64,000 nt of DNA from Halictus rubicundus (Eukaryota > Arthropoda > Insecta > Hymenoptera > Halictidae), in NCBI RefSeq assembly GCF_050948215.1, contig NW_027488998.1:62001-126000 (forward strand), written 5' to 3'. The notes under the pieces are model-generated. The model was given only the letters and a program-made list of their open reading frames with translations, was not told where the DNA came from and did not search any database. Positions 41,686-53,708 of this stretch are shown here, in pieces. The translations under genes were made by a program, and so were the position numbers. Within the stretch, counting starts at the first letter, position 1; every line of letters begins with the position of its first letter.

Positions 41686-44109
41686 GGATAGGATAGGATA
41701 GAGGATAGGATAGAGGACAGGATAGGATAGAGGATAGGATAGAATACAGGATAGGGTAGGATAAAGGATAGGATAGGATAGAGGATAGGATAGGATAGAG
41801 GATAGGATAGAGGATAGGATAGGATAGAGGATAGGATAGAGGATAGGATAGAGGATAGGATAGGATAGAGGATCGGATAGAGGATAGGATAGGATAGAGG
41901 ATAGGATAGAGGATAGGATAGAGCATAGGATAGAGGATAGGATAGGATAGAAGATCGGATAGAGGATAGGATAGGATAGAGGATAGCAAAGAGGATAGGA
42001 TAGGATAGAGGATACGATATTATGGGCTATATGGCAGGATGGAGGACAGGATAGGATAGAGGAGAGGATAGGAAAGTGGATAGGATAGGATGGATGATAG
42101 GATAGAGGATAGGATAGAGGATAGGATAGAGGATAGGATAAGGGATGGGATAGGATAGAGGATAGGATAAGGGATAGGATAGGATAGAGGATAGGGTAGG
42201 ATAGAGGATAGGATAGGATAGAGGATAGGATAGGATAGAGGATAGGATAGGATAGAGGATCGGATAGAGGATAGGATAGGATAGAGGATAGAGGATAGGA
42301 TAGGATAGAGGATAGGATAGGATAGAGGATAGGATAGGATATAGGACAGGATAGGATGGAGGATAGGATAGGATAGAAAATAGGATAGGACAGAGGATAG
42401 TATAGGATAGAGTATAGGATAGGATTGAGGATAGGATAGGATAGAGGAAAGGATAGGACAGAGGGTAGGATAGGATAGAGGATGGGATAGGATAGAGGAT
42501 AGGATAGGATAGAGGATAGGATAGAGGATTGAATAGGATAGAGTATATTATATAATAGAAGATAGGATAGGATAGAGGATAGGATAGGATTGAGGACAGG
42601 ATAGGATGGAGGATAGGATAGGATAGAAAATAGGATAGGACAGAGGATAGTATAGGATAGAGTATAGGATAGGATAGAGGAAAGGATAGGACAGACGGTA
42701 GGATAGGATAGAGGATACGATAGGATAAAGGATAGGATAGGATAGGATAGGATAGAGGATAGGATAGGATAGAGGATAGCATAGAGGATAGGATAGGATA
42801 GAGGACAGGATAGGATGGAGGATAGGAAAGGATAGAAAATAGGATAGGACAGAGGATAGTATAGGATAGAGTATAGGATAGGATTGAGGATAGGATAGGA
42901 TAGATGAAAGGATAGGACAGACGGTAGGATAGGATAGAGGATAGGATAGGATAGAGGATAGGATGGGATAGAGGATAGGATAGGATAGAGGATAGGATAG
43001 GATAGAGGATCGGATAGAGGATAGGATAGGATAGAGGATAGAGGATAGGATAGGATAGAGGATAGGATAGGTTAGAGGATAGGGTAGGATAGGGGATAGG
43101 GTAGGATTGAGGATAGGATAGGATAGAGGATAGGATAGAGGATAGGAAAGAGGATATTATATAATAGTATATAGGATAGGATAGAGGATAGGATAGAGGA
43201 CAGGATAGGATAGAGGATAGGATAGAATACAGGATAGGATAGGGTAAAGGATAGGATAGGATAGAGGATAGGATAGGATAGAGGATAGGATAGAGGATAG
43301 GATAGGATAGAGGATAGGATAGAGGATAGGATAGAGGATAGGATAGGATAGAGGATCGGATAGAGGATAGGATAGGATAGAGGATAGGATAGAGCATAGG
43401 ATAGAGGATAGGATAGGATAGAGGATAGGATAGGATAGAGGATAGGATAGGATAGAGGATAGGATAGGATAGAGGATAGGATAGGATAGAGGATAGGATG
43501 GGATAGAGGATAGGATAGGATAGAGGATAGGATAGGATAGAGGATCGGATAGAGGATAGGATAGGATAGAGGATAGAGGATAGGATAGGATAGAGGATAG
43601 GATAGGTTAGAGGATAGGGTAGGATAGGGGATAGGGTAGGATTGAGGATAGGATAGGATAGAGGATAGAATAGAGGATAGGAAAGAGGATATTATATAAT
43701 AGTATATAGGATAGGATAGAGGATAGGATAGGATAGAGGATAGGATAGGATTGAGGATAGGATAAGATAGAGGATAGGATAGGGGATTGGGTAGGATACA
43801 GTATAGGATAGGATAGAGAATAGGATAGAGGATAGGATAGGATAGAGGATAGGATAGGATACGGGATAGGATAGGATTGAGGATAGGATAGGATAGAGGA
43901 TAGAATAGAGGATAGGATAGAGGATTGGATAGGATAGATGATATAATAGGATAGACGATAGGATAGGATAGAGGATAGGATAGGATAGAGGATATTATAG
44001 GATAGAGGGTATGATAGGATAGAGGATGGGACAGGATAGAGAATAGGATAGGATAGAGGATAAGATAGGGGATTGGATAGGGTGGAGGATAGGATAGGAT
44101 AGAGGATAT

Positions 44110-44130
44110 TATATCCTATTATAGGATATA
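44110..44130. other. Perfect 9-bp-arm hairpin with local strand switch
   Basis: The left arm TATATCCTA and the right arm TAGGATATA are exact reverse complements separated by TTA. The left arm holds a TATCC on the plus strand, which is otherwise absent from the array. Comparison with 40,130-40,280 shows the same left and right flanks separated there by about 130 bp. The hairpin therefore sits on a deletion junction filled by about five bases (ATCCT) in inverse orientation. Confidence 0.9.
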
Positions 44131-45879
44131 GGATAGGATAGGATAGAGGATGGGATAGGATAGAGGATGGGATAGGATAGAGGATACGATAGGATAGAGG
44201 ATAGGATAGGATACAGGATAGGATTGAGGATAGCATAGGATATAGGTTAGGATAGAGTACTGGATAGGATAGACGATATTATAGAATAGAGGATTGGATA
44301 GGATAGAGGATTGGATAGAATAGAGGATATTATATAATAGAAGATAGGATAGGATAGAGGATAGGATAGGATAGAAGACAGTATAGGACAGAGGATAGGA
44401 TAGGATTGAGAATAGGATAGGATAGAGGATAGGATAGGGGATTGGGTAGGATACAGTATAGGATAGGATAGAGGATAGGATAGAGGACAGGATAGCATAG
44501 AGGATAGGATAGGGTAGGATTGAGGATAGGATAGGATAGAGGATAGGATAGAGGATAGGATAGAGGATTGGATAGGATAGAGGATATATTAGGATAGACG
44601 ATAGGATAGGATAGAGGATGGGATAGAATAGAGGATAAGATAGTACAGAGGACACGATAGGATAGAGGATAGGTTAGGATAGAGGATAGGATAGAGGATA
44701 GGATAGGATAGCGGATAGGATAGAGGATAGGATAGAGGATAGGATAGGATAGAGGATCGTATAGAGGATAGGATAGGATAGAGGATAGGATAGAGGATAG
44801 GATAGAGGATAGGATAGGATAGAGGATAGGATAGGATAGAGGATAGGATAGGATAGAGGATAGGATAGGATAGAGGATAGGATAGGATAGAGGATAGGAT
44901 AGGATAGAGGATAGGATAGGATAGAGGATAGGATAGGATACGGGATAGGATAGGATTGAGGATAGGATAGGATAGAGGATAGGATAGAGGATAGGATAGA
45001 GGATTGGATAGGATAGAGGATATAATAGGATAGACGATAGGATAGGATAGAGGATAGGATAGGATAGAGGATATTATGGGATAGAGGGTATGATAGGATA
45101 GAGGATGGGACAGGATAGAGAATAGGATAGGATAGAGGATAAGATAGGGGATTGGGTAGGGTGGAGGATAGGATAGGATAGAGGATATTATAGGATACAG
45201 GATAGGATAGGATAGATGGCAGGATAGGATAGAGGATGGGATAGGATAGAGAATACGATAGGATAGAGGATAGAATAGGATAGAGGATTGGATAGAATAG
45301 AGGATATTATATAATAGAAGATAGGATAGGATAGAGGATAGGATAGGATAGAAGACAGTATAGGACAGAGGATAGGATAGGATTGAGAATAGGATAGGAT
45401 AGAGGATAGGATAGGGGATTGGGTAGGATACAGTATAGGATAGGATAGAGGATAGGATAGAGGACAGGATAGCATAGAGGATAGGATAGGGTACGGGATA
45501 GGGTAGGATTGAGGATAGGATAGGATAGAGGATAGGATAGAGGATAGGATAGAGGATTGGATAGGATAGAGGATATATTAGGATAGACGATAGGATAGGA
45601 TAGAGGATGGGATAGAATAGAGGATAAGATAGTACAGAGGACACGATAAGATAGAGGATAGGATAGGATAGAGGATAGGATAGAGGATAGGATAGGATAG
45701 CGGATAGGATAGAGGATAGGATAGAGGATAGGATAGGATAGAGGATCGTATAGAGGATAGGATAGGATAGAGGATAGGATAGAGGATAGGATAGGATAGA
45801 GGATAGGATAGGATAGAGGATAGGATAGGATAGAGGATAGGATAGGATAGATGATAGGATAGGATAGAGGATAGGATAG

Positions 45880-46231
45880 GATAGAGGATAGGAGACGATA
45901 CAGGACAGGATAGGATAGAGGATAGGATAGGATAGAGGATAGGATAGGATAGAGGATAGCATAAGATAGAGGATAGGATAGGGGATTCGATAGGATAGAG
46001 GATGGGAGAGGATAGAGGATAGGATAGGATAGATGATACGATATTATAGAGGATAGGATAGGATAGAGGATAGGATAGGGAATTGGATAGGATAGAGGAT
46101 AGGAGACGATAGAGGACAGGATAGGATAGAGGGTAGGATAGGATAGAGGATAGGATAGGATAGAGGATAGGATATGATAGAGGATAGGATAGGATAGAGG
46201 ATAGGATAGGATAGAGGATACGATAGTATAG
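45880..46231. repeat. Family A fragment inside unit F
   Basis: GAGACGATACAGGACAGG, GGGGATTCGATAGG, GATACGATATTATAG and GGGAATTGG appear in the order typical of family A, embedded in otherwise F-type sequence. The same fragment ends the second F copy (50.35-50.70 kb) and the third (57.70-58.03 kb). One ancient join was therefore copied along with the unit. Confidence 0.82.
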
Positions 46232-49200
46232 AGGATAGGATAGGATAGAGGATAGGATAGGATAGAGGATAGGATAGAGGATAGGATAGGATAGAGGATA
46301 GGATAGAGGATAGGATAGAGGATAGGATAGGATAGAGGATCGGATAGAGGATAGGATAGGATAGAGGATAGGATAGAGGATAGGATAGAGCATAGGATAG
46401 AGGATAGGATAGGATAGAAGATCGGATAGAGGATAGGATAGGATAGAGGATAGCAAAGAGGATAGGATAGGATAGAGGATACGATATTATGGGCTATATG
46501 GCAGGATGGAGGACAGGATAGGATAGAGGAGAGGATAGGAAAGTGGATAGGATAGGATGGATGATAGGATAGAGGATAGGATAGAGGATAGGATAGAGGA
46601 TAGGATAAGGGATGGGATAGGATAGAGGATAGGATAAGGGATAGGATAGGATAGAGGATAGGGTAGGATAGAGGATAGGATAGGATAGAGGATAGGATAG
46701 GATAGAGGATAGGATAGGATAGAGGATCGGATAGAGGATAGGATAGGATAGAGGATAGAGGATAGGATAGGATAGAGGATAGGATAGGATAGAGGATAGG
46801 ATAGGATATAGGACAGGATAGGATGGAGGATAGGATAGGATAGAAAATAGGATAGGACAGAGGATAGTATAGGATAGAGTATAGGATAGGATTGAGGATA
46901 GGATAGGATAGAGGAAAGGATAGGACAGAGGGTAGGATAGGATAGAGGATGGGATAGGATAGAGGATAGGATAGGATAGAGGATAGGATAGAGGATTGAA
47001 TAGGATAGAGTATATTATATAATAGAAGATAGGATAGGATAGAGGATAGGATAGGATTGAGGACAGGATAGGATGGAGGATAGGATAGGATAGAAAATAG
47101 GATAGGACAGAGGATAGTATAGGATAGAGTATAGGATAGGATAGAGGAAAGGATAGGACAGACGGTAGGATAGGATAGAGGATACGATAGGATAAAGGAT
47201 AGGATAGGATAGGATAGGATAGAGGATAGGATAGGATAGAGGATAGCATAGAGGATAGGATAGGATAGAGGACAGGATAGGATGGAGGATAGGAAAGGAT
47301 AGAAAATAGGATAGGACAGAGGATAGTATAGGATAGAGTATAGGATAGGATTGAGGATAGGATAGGATAGATGAAAGGATAGGACAGACGGTAGGATAGG
47401 ATAGAGGATAGGATAGGATAGAGGATAGGATGGGATAGAGGATAGGATAGGATAGAGGATAGGATAGGATAGAGGATCGGATAGAGGATAGGATAGGATA
47501 GAGGATAGAGGATAGGATAGGATAGAGGATAGGATAGGTTAGAGGATAGGGTAGGATAGGGGATAGGGTAGGATTGAGGATAGGATAGGATAGAGGATAG
47601 GATAGAGGATAGGAAAGAGGATATTATATAATAGTATATAGGATAGGATAGAGGATAGGATAGAGGACAGGATAGGATAGAGGATAGGATAGAATACAGG
47701 ATAGGATAGGGTAAAGGATAGGATAGGATAGAGGATAGGATAGGATAGAGGATAGGATAGAGGATAGGATAGGATAGAGGATAGGATAGAGGATAGGATA
47801 GAGGATAGGATAGGATAGAGGATCGGATAGAGGATAGGATAGGATAGAGGATAGGATAGAGCATAGGATAGAGGATAGGATAGGATAGAGGATAGGATAG
47901 GATAGAGGATAGGATAGGATAGAGGATAGGATAGGATAGAGGATAGGATAGGATAGAGGATAGGATGGGATAGAGGATAGGATAGGATAGAGGATAGGAT
48001 AGGATAGAGGATCGGATAGAGGATAGGATAGGATAGAGGATAGAGGATAGGATAGGATAGAGGATAGGATAGGTTAGAGGATAGGGTAGGATAGGGGATA
48101 GGGTAGGATTGAGGATAGGATAGGATAGAGGATAGAATAGAGGATAGGAAAGAGGATATTATATAATAGTATATAGGATAGGATAGAGGATAGGATAGGA
48201 TAGAGGATAGGATAGGATTGAGGATAGGATAAGATAGAGGATAGGATAGGGGATTGGGTAGGATACAGTATAGGATAGGATAGAGAATAGGATAGAGGAT
48301 AGGATAGGATAGAGGATAGGATAGGATACGGGATAGGATAGGATTGAGGATAGGATAGGATAGAGGATAGAATAGAGGATAGGATAGAGGATTGGATAGG
48401 ATAGATGATATAATAGGATAGACGATAGGATAGGATAGAGGATAGGATAGGATAGAGGATATTATAGGATAGAGGGTATGATAGGATAGAGGATGGGACA
48501 GGATAGAGAATAGGATAGGATAGAGGATAAGATAGGGGATTGGATAGGGTGGAGGATAGGATAGGATAGAGGATATTATATCCTATTATAGGATATAGGA
48601 TAGGATAGGATAGAGGATGGGATAGGATAGAGGATGGGATAGGATAGAGGATACGATAGGATAGAGGATAGGATAGGATACAGGATAGGATTGAGGATAG
48701 CATAGGATATAGGTTAGGATAGAGTACTGGATAGGATAGACGATATTATAGAATAGAGGATTGGATAGGATAGAGGATTGGATAGAATAGAGGATATTAT
48801 ATAATAGAAGATAGGATAGGATAGAGGATAGGATAGGATAGAAGACAGTATAGGACAGAGGATAGGATAGGATTGAGAATAGGATAGGATAGAGGATAGG
48901 ATAGGGGATTGGGTAGGATACAGTATAGGATAGGATAGAGGATAGGATAGAGGACAGGATAGCATAGAGGATAGGATAGGGTAGGATTGAGGATAGGATA
49001 GGATAGAGGATAGGATAGAGGATAGGATAGAGGATTGGATAGGATAGAGGATATATTAGGATAGACGATAGGATAGGATAGAGGATGGGATAGAATAGAG
49101 GATAAGATAGTACAGAGGACACGATAGGATAGAGGATAGGTTAGGATAGAGGATAGGATAGAGGATAGGATAGGATAGCGGATAGGATAGAGGATAGGAT

Positions 49201-50698
49201 AGAGGATAGGATAGGATAGAGGATCGTATAGAGGATAGGATAGGATAGAGGATAGGATAGAGGATAGGATAGAGGATAGGATAGGATAGAGGATAGGATA
49301 GGATAGAGGATAGGATAGGATAGAGGATAGGATAGGATAGAGGATAGGATAGGATAGAGGATAGGATAGGATAGAGGATAGGATAGGATAGAGGATAGGA
49401 TAGGATACGGGATAGGATAGGATTGAGGATAGGATAGGATAGAGGATAGGATAGAGGATAGGATAGAGGATTGGATAGGATAGAGGATATAATAGGATAG
49501 ACGATAGGATAGGATAGAGGATAGGATAGGATAGAGGATATTATGGGATAGAGGGTATGATAGGATAGAGGATGGGACAGGATAGAGAATAGGATAGGAT
49601 AGAGGATAAGATAGGGGATTGGGTAGGGTGGAGGATAGGATAGGATAGAGGATATTATAGGATACAGGATAGGATAGGATAGATGGCAGGATAGGATAGA
49701 GGATGGGATAGGATAGAGAATACGATAGGATAGAGGATAGAATAGGATAGAGGATTGGATAGAATAGAGGATATTATATAATAGAAGATAGGATAGGATA
49801 GAGGATAGGATAGGATAGAAGACAGTATAGGACAGAGGATAGGATAGGATTGAGAATAGGATAGGATAGAGGATAGGATAGGGGATTGGGTAGGATACAG
49901 TATAGGATAGGATAGAGGATAGGATAGAGGACAGGATAGCATAGAGGATAGGATAGGGTACGGGATAGGGTAGGATTGAGGATAGGATAGGATAGAGGAT
50001 AGGATAGAGGATAGGATAGAGGATTGGATAGGATAGAGGATATATTAGGATAGACGATAGGATAGGATAGAGGATGGGATAGAATAGAGGATAAGATAGT
50101 ACAGAGGACACGATAAGATAGAGGATAGGATAGGATAGAGGATAGGATAGAGGATAGGATAGGATAGCGGATAGGATAGAGGATAGGATAGAGGATAGGA
50201 TAGGATAGAGGATCGTATAGAGGATAGGATAGGATAGAGGATAGGATAGAGGATAGGATAGGATAGAGGATAGGATAGGATAGAGGATAGGATAGGATAG
50301 AGGATAGGATAGGATAGATGATAGGATAGGATAGAGGATAGGATAGGATAGAGGATAGGAGACGATACAGGACAGGATAGGATAGAGGATAGGATAGGAT
50401 AGAGGATAGGATAGGATAGAGGATAGCATAAGATAGAGGATAGGATAGGGGATTCGATAGGATAGAGGATGGGAGAGGATAGAGGATAGGATAGGATAGA
50501 TGATACGATATTATAGAGGATAGGATAGGATAGAGGATAGGATAGGGAATTGGATAGGATAGAGGATAGGAGACGATAGAGGACAGGATAGGATAGAGGG
50601 TAGGATAGGATAGAGGATAGGATAGGATAGAGGATAGGATATGATAGAGGATAGGATAGGATAGAGGATAGGATAGGATAGAGGATACGATAGTATAG
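46232..50698. repeat. 4,467-bp tandem unit F, copy 2
   Basis: This is the direct repeat of 41,765-46,231. I found no insertion, deletion or substitution in the parts compared directly. Similarity to copy 1 ends shortly after 50,698 (by about 50,730). Its own right end holds the family A fragment (50.36-50.70 kb) that leads into the family A block. Confidence 0.93.
48577..48597. other. Duplicate of the 21-bp hairpin
   Basis: This is the exact copy of 44,110-44,130, 4,467 bp downstream, so the hairpin arose before the F duplication. The third F copy lacks it because about 413 bp are deleted there. Confidence 0.9.
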
Positions 50699-51505
50699 AG
50701 GATAGGATAGGATAGAGGATAGGATAGGATAGGATAGAGGATAGGATAGGATAGAGGATAGGATAGGATAGAGGATAGGATAGGGGATTGGATAGGATAG
50801 AGGATAGGATCGGATAGAGGATAAGGTAGAGGAACGGATAGGATAGAGAATAAGATAGGATAGAGGATAGGATAGGATAGAGGATACGATAGGATAGAGG
50901 ATAGGATAGGATAGAGGATAGGATAGGATAGAGGATAGGATAGGGGATTCGATAGGGTAGAGGATAGGAGGGGATAGAGGATAGGATAGGAAAGAGGATA
51001 GGATAGGATAGAGGATAGGATAGAGGATAGGATAGAGGATAGGATAGGACAGATGATAGGATAGGATGGAGGATAGGATAGGATATAGGATAGGATAGAG
51101 GATAGGATAGGATATAGGATAGGATAGAGGATAGGATAGGATAGATGATATTATAGGATAGAGGGTAGGATAGGATAGAGGATACGATAATATACACGAT
51201 AGGATAGGATAGAGGATCGGATACGATAGAGGATAGGATAGGGGATTGGATAGGATAGAGGATAGGATCGGATAGAGGATAGAGTAGGATAGAGAATAGG
51301 ATTGGATAGATGATATTATAGGATAGAGGATAGAATATGATAGAGGATACGATATTATAGAGGATAGGATAGGATAGAGGATAGGATAGGATAGGATAGA
51401 GGATAGGATAGGATAGAGGATAGGATAGGATAGAGGATAGGATAGGGGATTGGATAGGATAGAGGATAGGATCGGATAGAGGATAAGGTAGAGGAACGGA
51501 TAGGA
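50699..51505. repeat. Family A block between F2 and G2
   Basis: This contains GATAAGGTAGAGG (near 50,821 and 51,482), GGGGATTCGATAGGGTAGAGGATAGGAGGGG-type variants near 50,943, GATAATATACACG (51,186) and the GATAGAATATGATAG variant near 51,330, in family A order. It resembles 58.0-58.76 kb most closely. No gene is visible. Confidence 0.82.
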
Positions 51506-51706
51506 TAGAGGATAGGATAGGGTAGAGGAGTGGATAGGATAGAGGATAGGAAGGATAGGATAGAGGATAGGATACGATAGGATAGGATAGAGGATACGAT
51601 AGGATAGATGATAGGATAGGATAGGATATAGGATTGGATAGGGTAGAGGATAGGATACGATAGAAGATAGGATATGATAGAGGATAGGATAGGATAGAGG
51701 ATTGGA
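51505..51706. repeat. BCD leader segment joined to family G
   Basis: This matches 15,310-15,540 and 60,190-60,411 (GGGTAGAGGAGTGG at 51,520) until about 51,730, where those continue to GAGTGTAGGG and this continues with TACAGGATAGGATTGAGG of family G. It is a mosaic junction. Confidence 0.8.
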
Positions 51707-53481
51707 TAGGATAGAGGATAGGATAGGATACAGGATAGGATTGAGGATAGCATAGGATGTAGGTTGGGATAGAGGACTGGATAGGATAGACGATATTATA
51801 GAATAGAGGATTGGATGGGATAGAGGATTGGATAGAATAGAGGATATTATATAATAAAAGATAGGATAGGATAGAGGATAGGATAGGATAGAAGACAGGA
51901 TAGGATAGAGGATAGGATAGGATTGAGGATAGGATAGGACAGAGGATAGGATAGGATTGAGGATAGGATAGGATAAAGGATAGGATAGGGGATTGGGTAG
52001 GATACAGTATAGGATAGGATAGAGGATAGGATAGAGGATAGGATAGGATAGATGATAGGATAGGGTACGGGATAGGATAGGATTGAGGATAGGATAGGAT
52101 AGAGGATAGGATAAAGGATAGGATAGAGGATTGGATAGGATAGAGGATAGGATAGAGGATAGGATAGAGGATTGGATAGGATAGAGGATATAATAGTATA
52201 GACGATAGGATAAGATAGAGAATGAGATAGGATAGAGTATAGGATAGGATAGAGGATATTATAGGATACAGGATAGGATAGGATAGAGGATAGGATACGA
52301 TAGAGGATGTGATAGGATATAGGACACGATAGGATAGAGGATAGGATAGGATAGAGTATGGGATAGGATAGAGGATACGATAGGATAGAGGATAGGATAG
52401 GATAGAGGATAGGATAGGGAAGAGGATAGGATAGGATTGAGGATAGGATAGGTTAGAGGATAGGGTAGGATAGTGGATAGGGTAGGATTGAGGATAGGAT
52501 AGGATAGAGGATAGGATAGAGGATAGGAAAGAGGATATTATATAATAGTATATAGGATAGGATAGGATAGAGGATAGGATAGGATAGAGGATAGGATACG
52601 ATACGGGATAGGATAGGATTGAGGATAGGATAGGATAGAGGATAGGATAGGATACGGGATAGGATAGGATTGAGGATAGGATAGGATAGAGGATAGGATA
52701 GAGGATAGGATAGAGGATTGGATAGGATAGAGGATATAATAGGATAGACGATAGGATAGGATAGAGGATAGGATAGGATAGAGGATATTATAGGATAGAG
52801 GGTAGGATAGGATAGAGGATGGGACAGGATAGAGAATAGGATAGGATAGAGGATAAGATAGGGGATTGGATAGGGTGGAGGATAGGATAGGATAGAGGAT
52901 ATTATAGGATACAGGATAGGATAGGATAGATGGCAGGATAGGATAGAGGATGGGATAGGATAGAGAATACGATAGGATAGAGGATAGAATAGGATAGAGG
53001 ATAGGATAGGATAGAGGATAGGATAGGATTGAGGATATTATAGGATATAGGATAGGATGGGATAGAGGATGGGATAGGATAGAGGATGGGATAGGATAGA
53101 GGGTACGATAGGATAGAGGATAGGATAGGATACAGGATAGGATTGAGGATAGCATAGGATATAGGTTAGGATAGAGGACTGGATAGGATAGACGATATTA
53201 TAGAATAGAGGATTGGATAGGATAGAGGATTGGATAGAATAGAGGATATTATATAATAGAAGATAGGATAGGATAGAGGATAGGATATAATAGAAGACAG
53301 GATAGGATAGAGGATAGGATAGGATAGAAAATAGGATAGGACAGAGGATAGGATAGGATTGAGAATAGGATAGGATAGAGGATAGGATAGGGGATTGGGT
53401 AGGATACAGTATAGGATAGGATAGAGGAGAGGATAGAGGATAGGATAGGATAGAGGATAGGATAGGATAGAGGATAGGATA
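51706..53481. repeat. Family G segment, copy 2
   Basis: This is the partner of 38,940-40,715 at an offset of 12,766, with a few substitutions (for example GATATAGGACACG near 52,319 where copy 1 has GATATAGGATACG). After 53,481 it joins a segment homologous to 41,536-41,764, so the 495-bp duplication and its neighbourhood (about 0.8 kb) are missing here. Confidence 0.87.
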
Positions 53482-53708
53482 GGATGGAGGATAGGATAGG
53501 ATAGAAAATAGGATAGGACAGAGGATAGTATAGGATAGAGTATAGGATAGGATTGAGGATAGGATAGGATAGATGAAAGGATAGGACAGACGGTAGGATA
53601 GGATAGAGGATAGGATAGGATAGCATAAAGGATAGGATAGGATAGAGGATAGGATAGAGGACAGGATAGGATAGAGGATAGGATAGAATACAGGATAGGG
53701 TAGGATAA

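Larger units (their letters stand above)
41765..46231. repeat. 4,467-bp tandem unit F, copy 1
   Basis: The segment is repeated immediately downstream (46,232-50,698) at an offset that stays exactly 4,467 everywhere I checked, including GGGCTATATGGCAGG (42,024 and 46,491) and the hairpin (44,110 and 48,577). Reverse-strand translations spanning most of the unit are identical. The left boundary is near 41,764, where a single difference precedes loss of similarity. It carries five TATTATATAATA palindromes and, at 45.89-46.23 kb, a family A fragment. No gene is visible. Confidence 0.93.

Noticed and set aside
44110..44130. Rho-independent terminator or transposon terminal inverted repeat
   Set aside because: The arms are AT-rich with a three-base loop and no T tract. 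There is no partner repeat or target-site duplication, and comparison with 40.1-40.3 kb explains it as a repair junction.
41765..50698. Definite assembly error at the F1-F2 duplication
   Set aside because: Identity alone does not prove it. F3 shows that unit F is genuinely repeated elsewhere, and a recent exchange is as likely, so it is kept as a finding to test.
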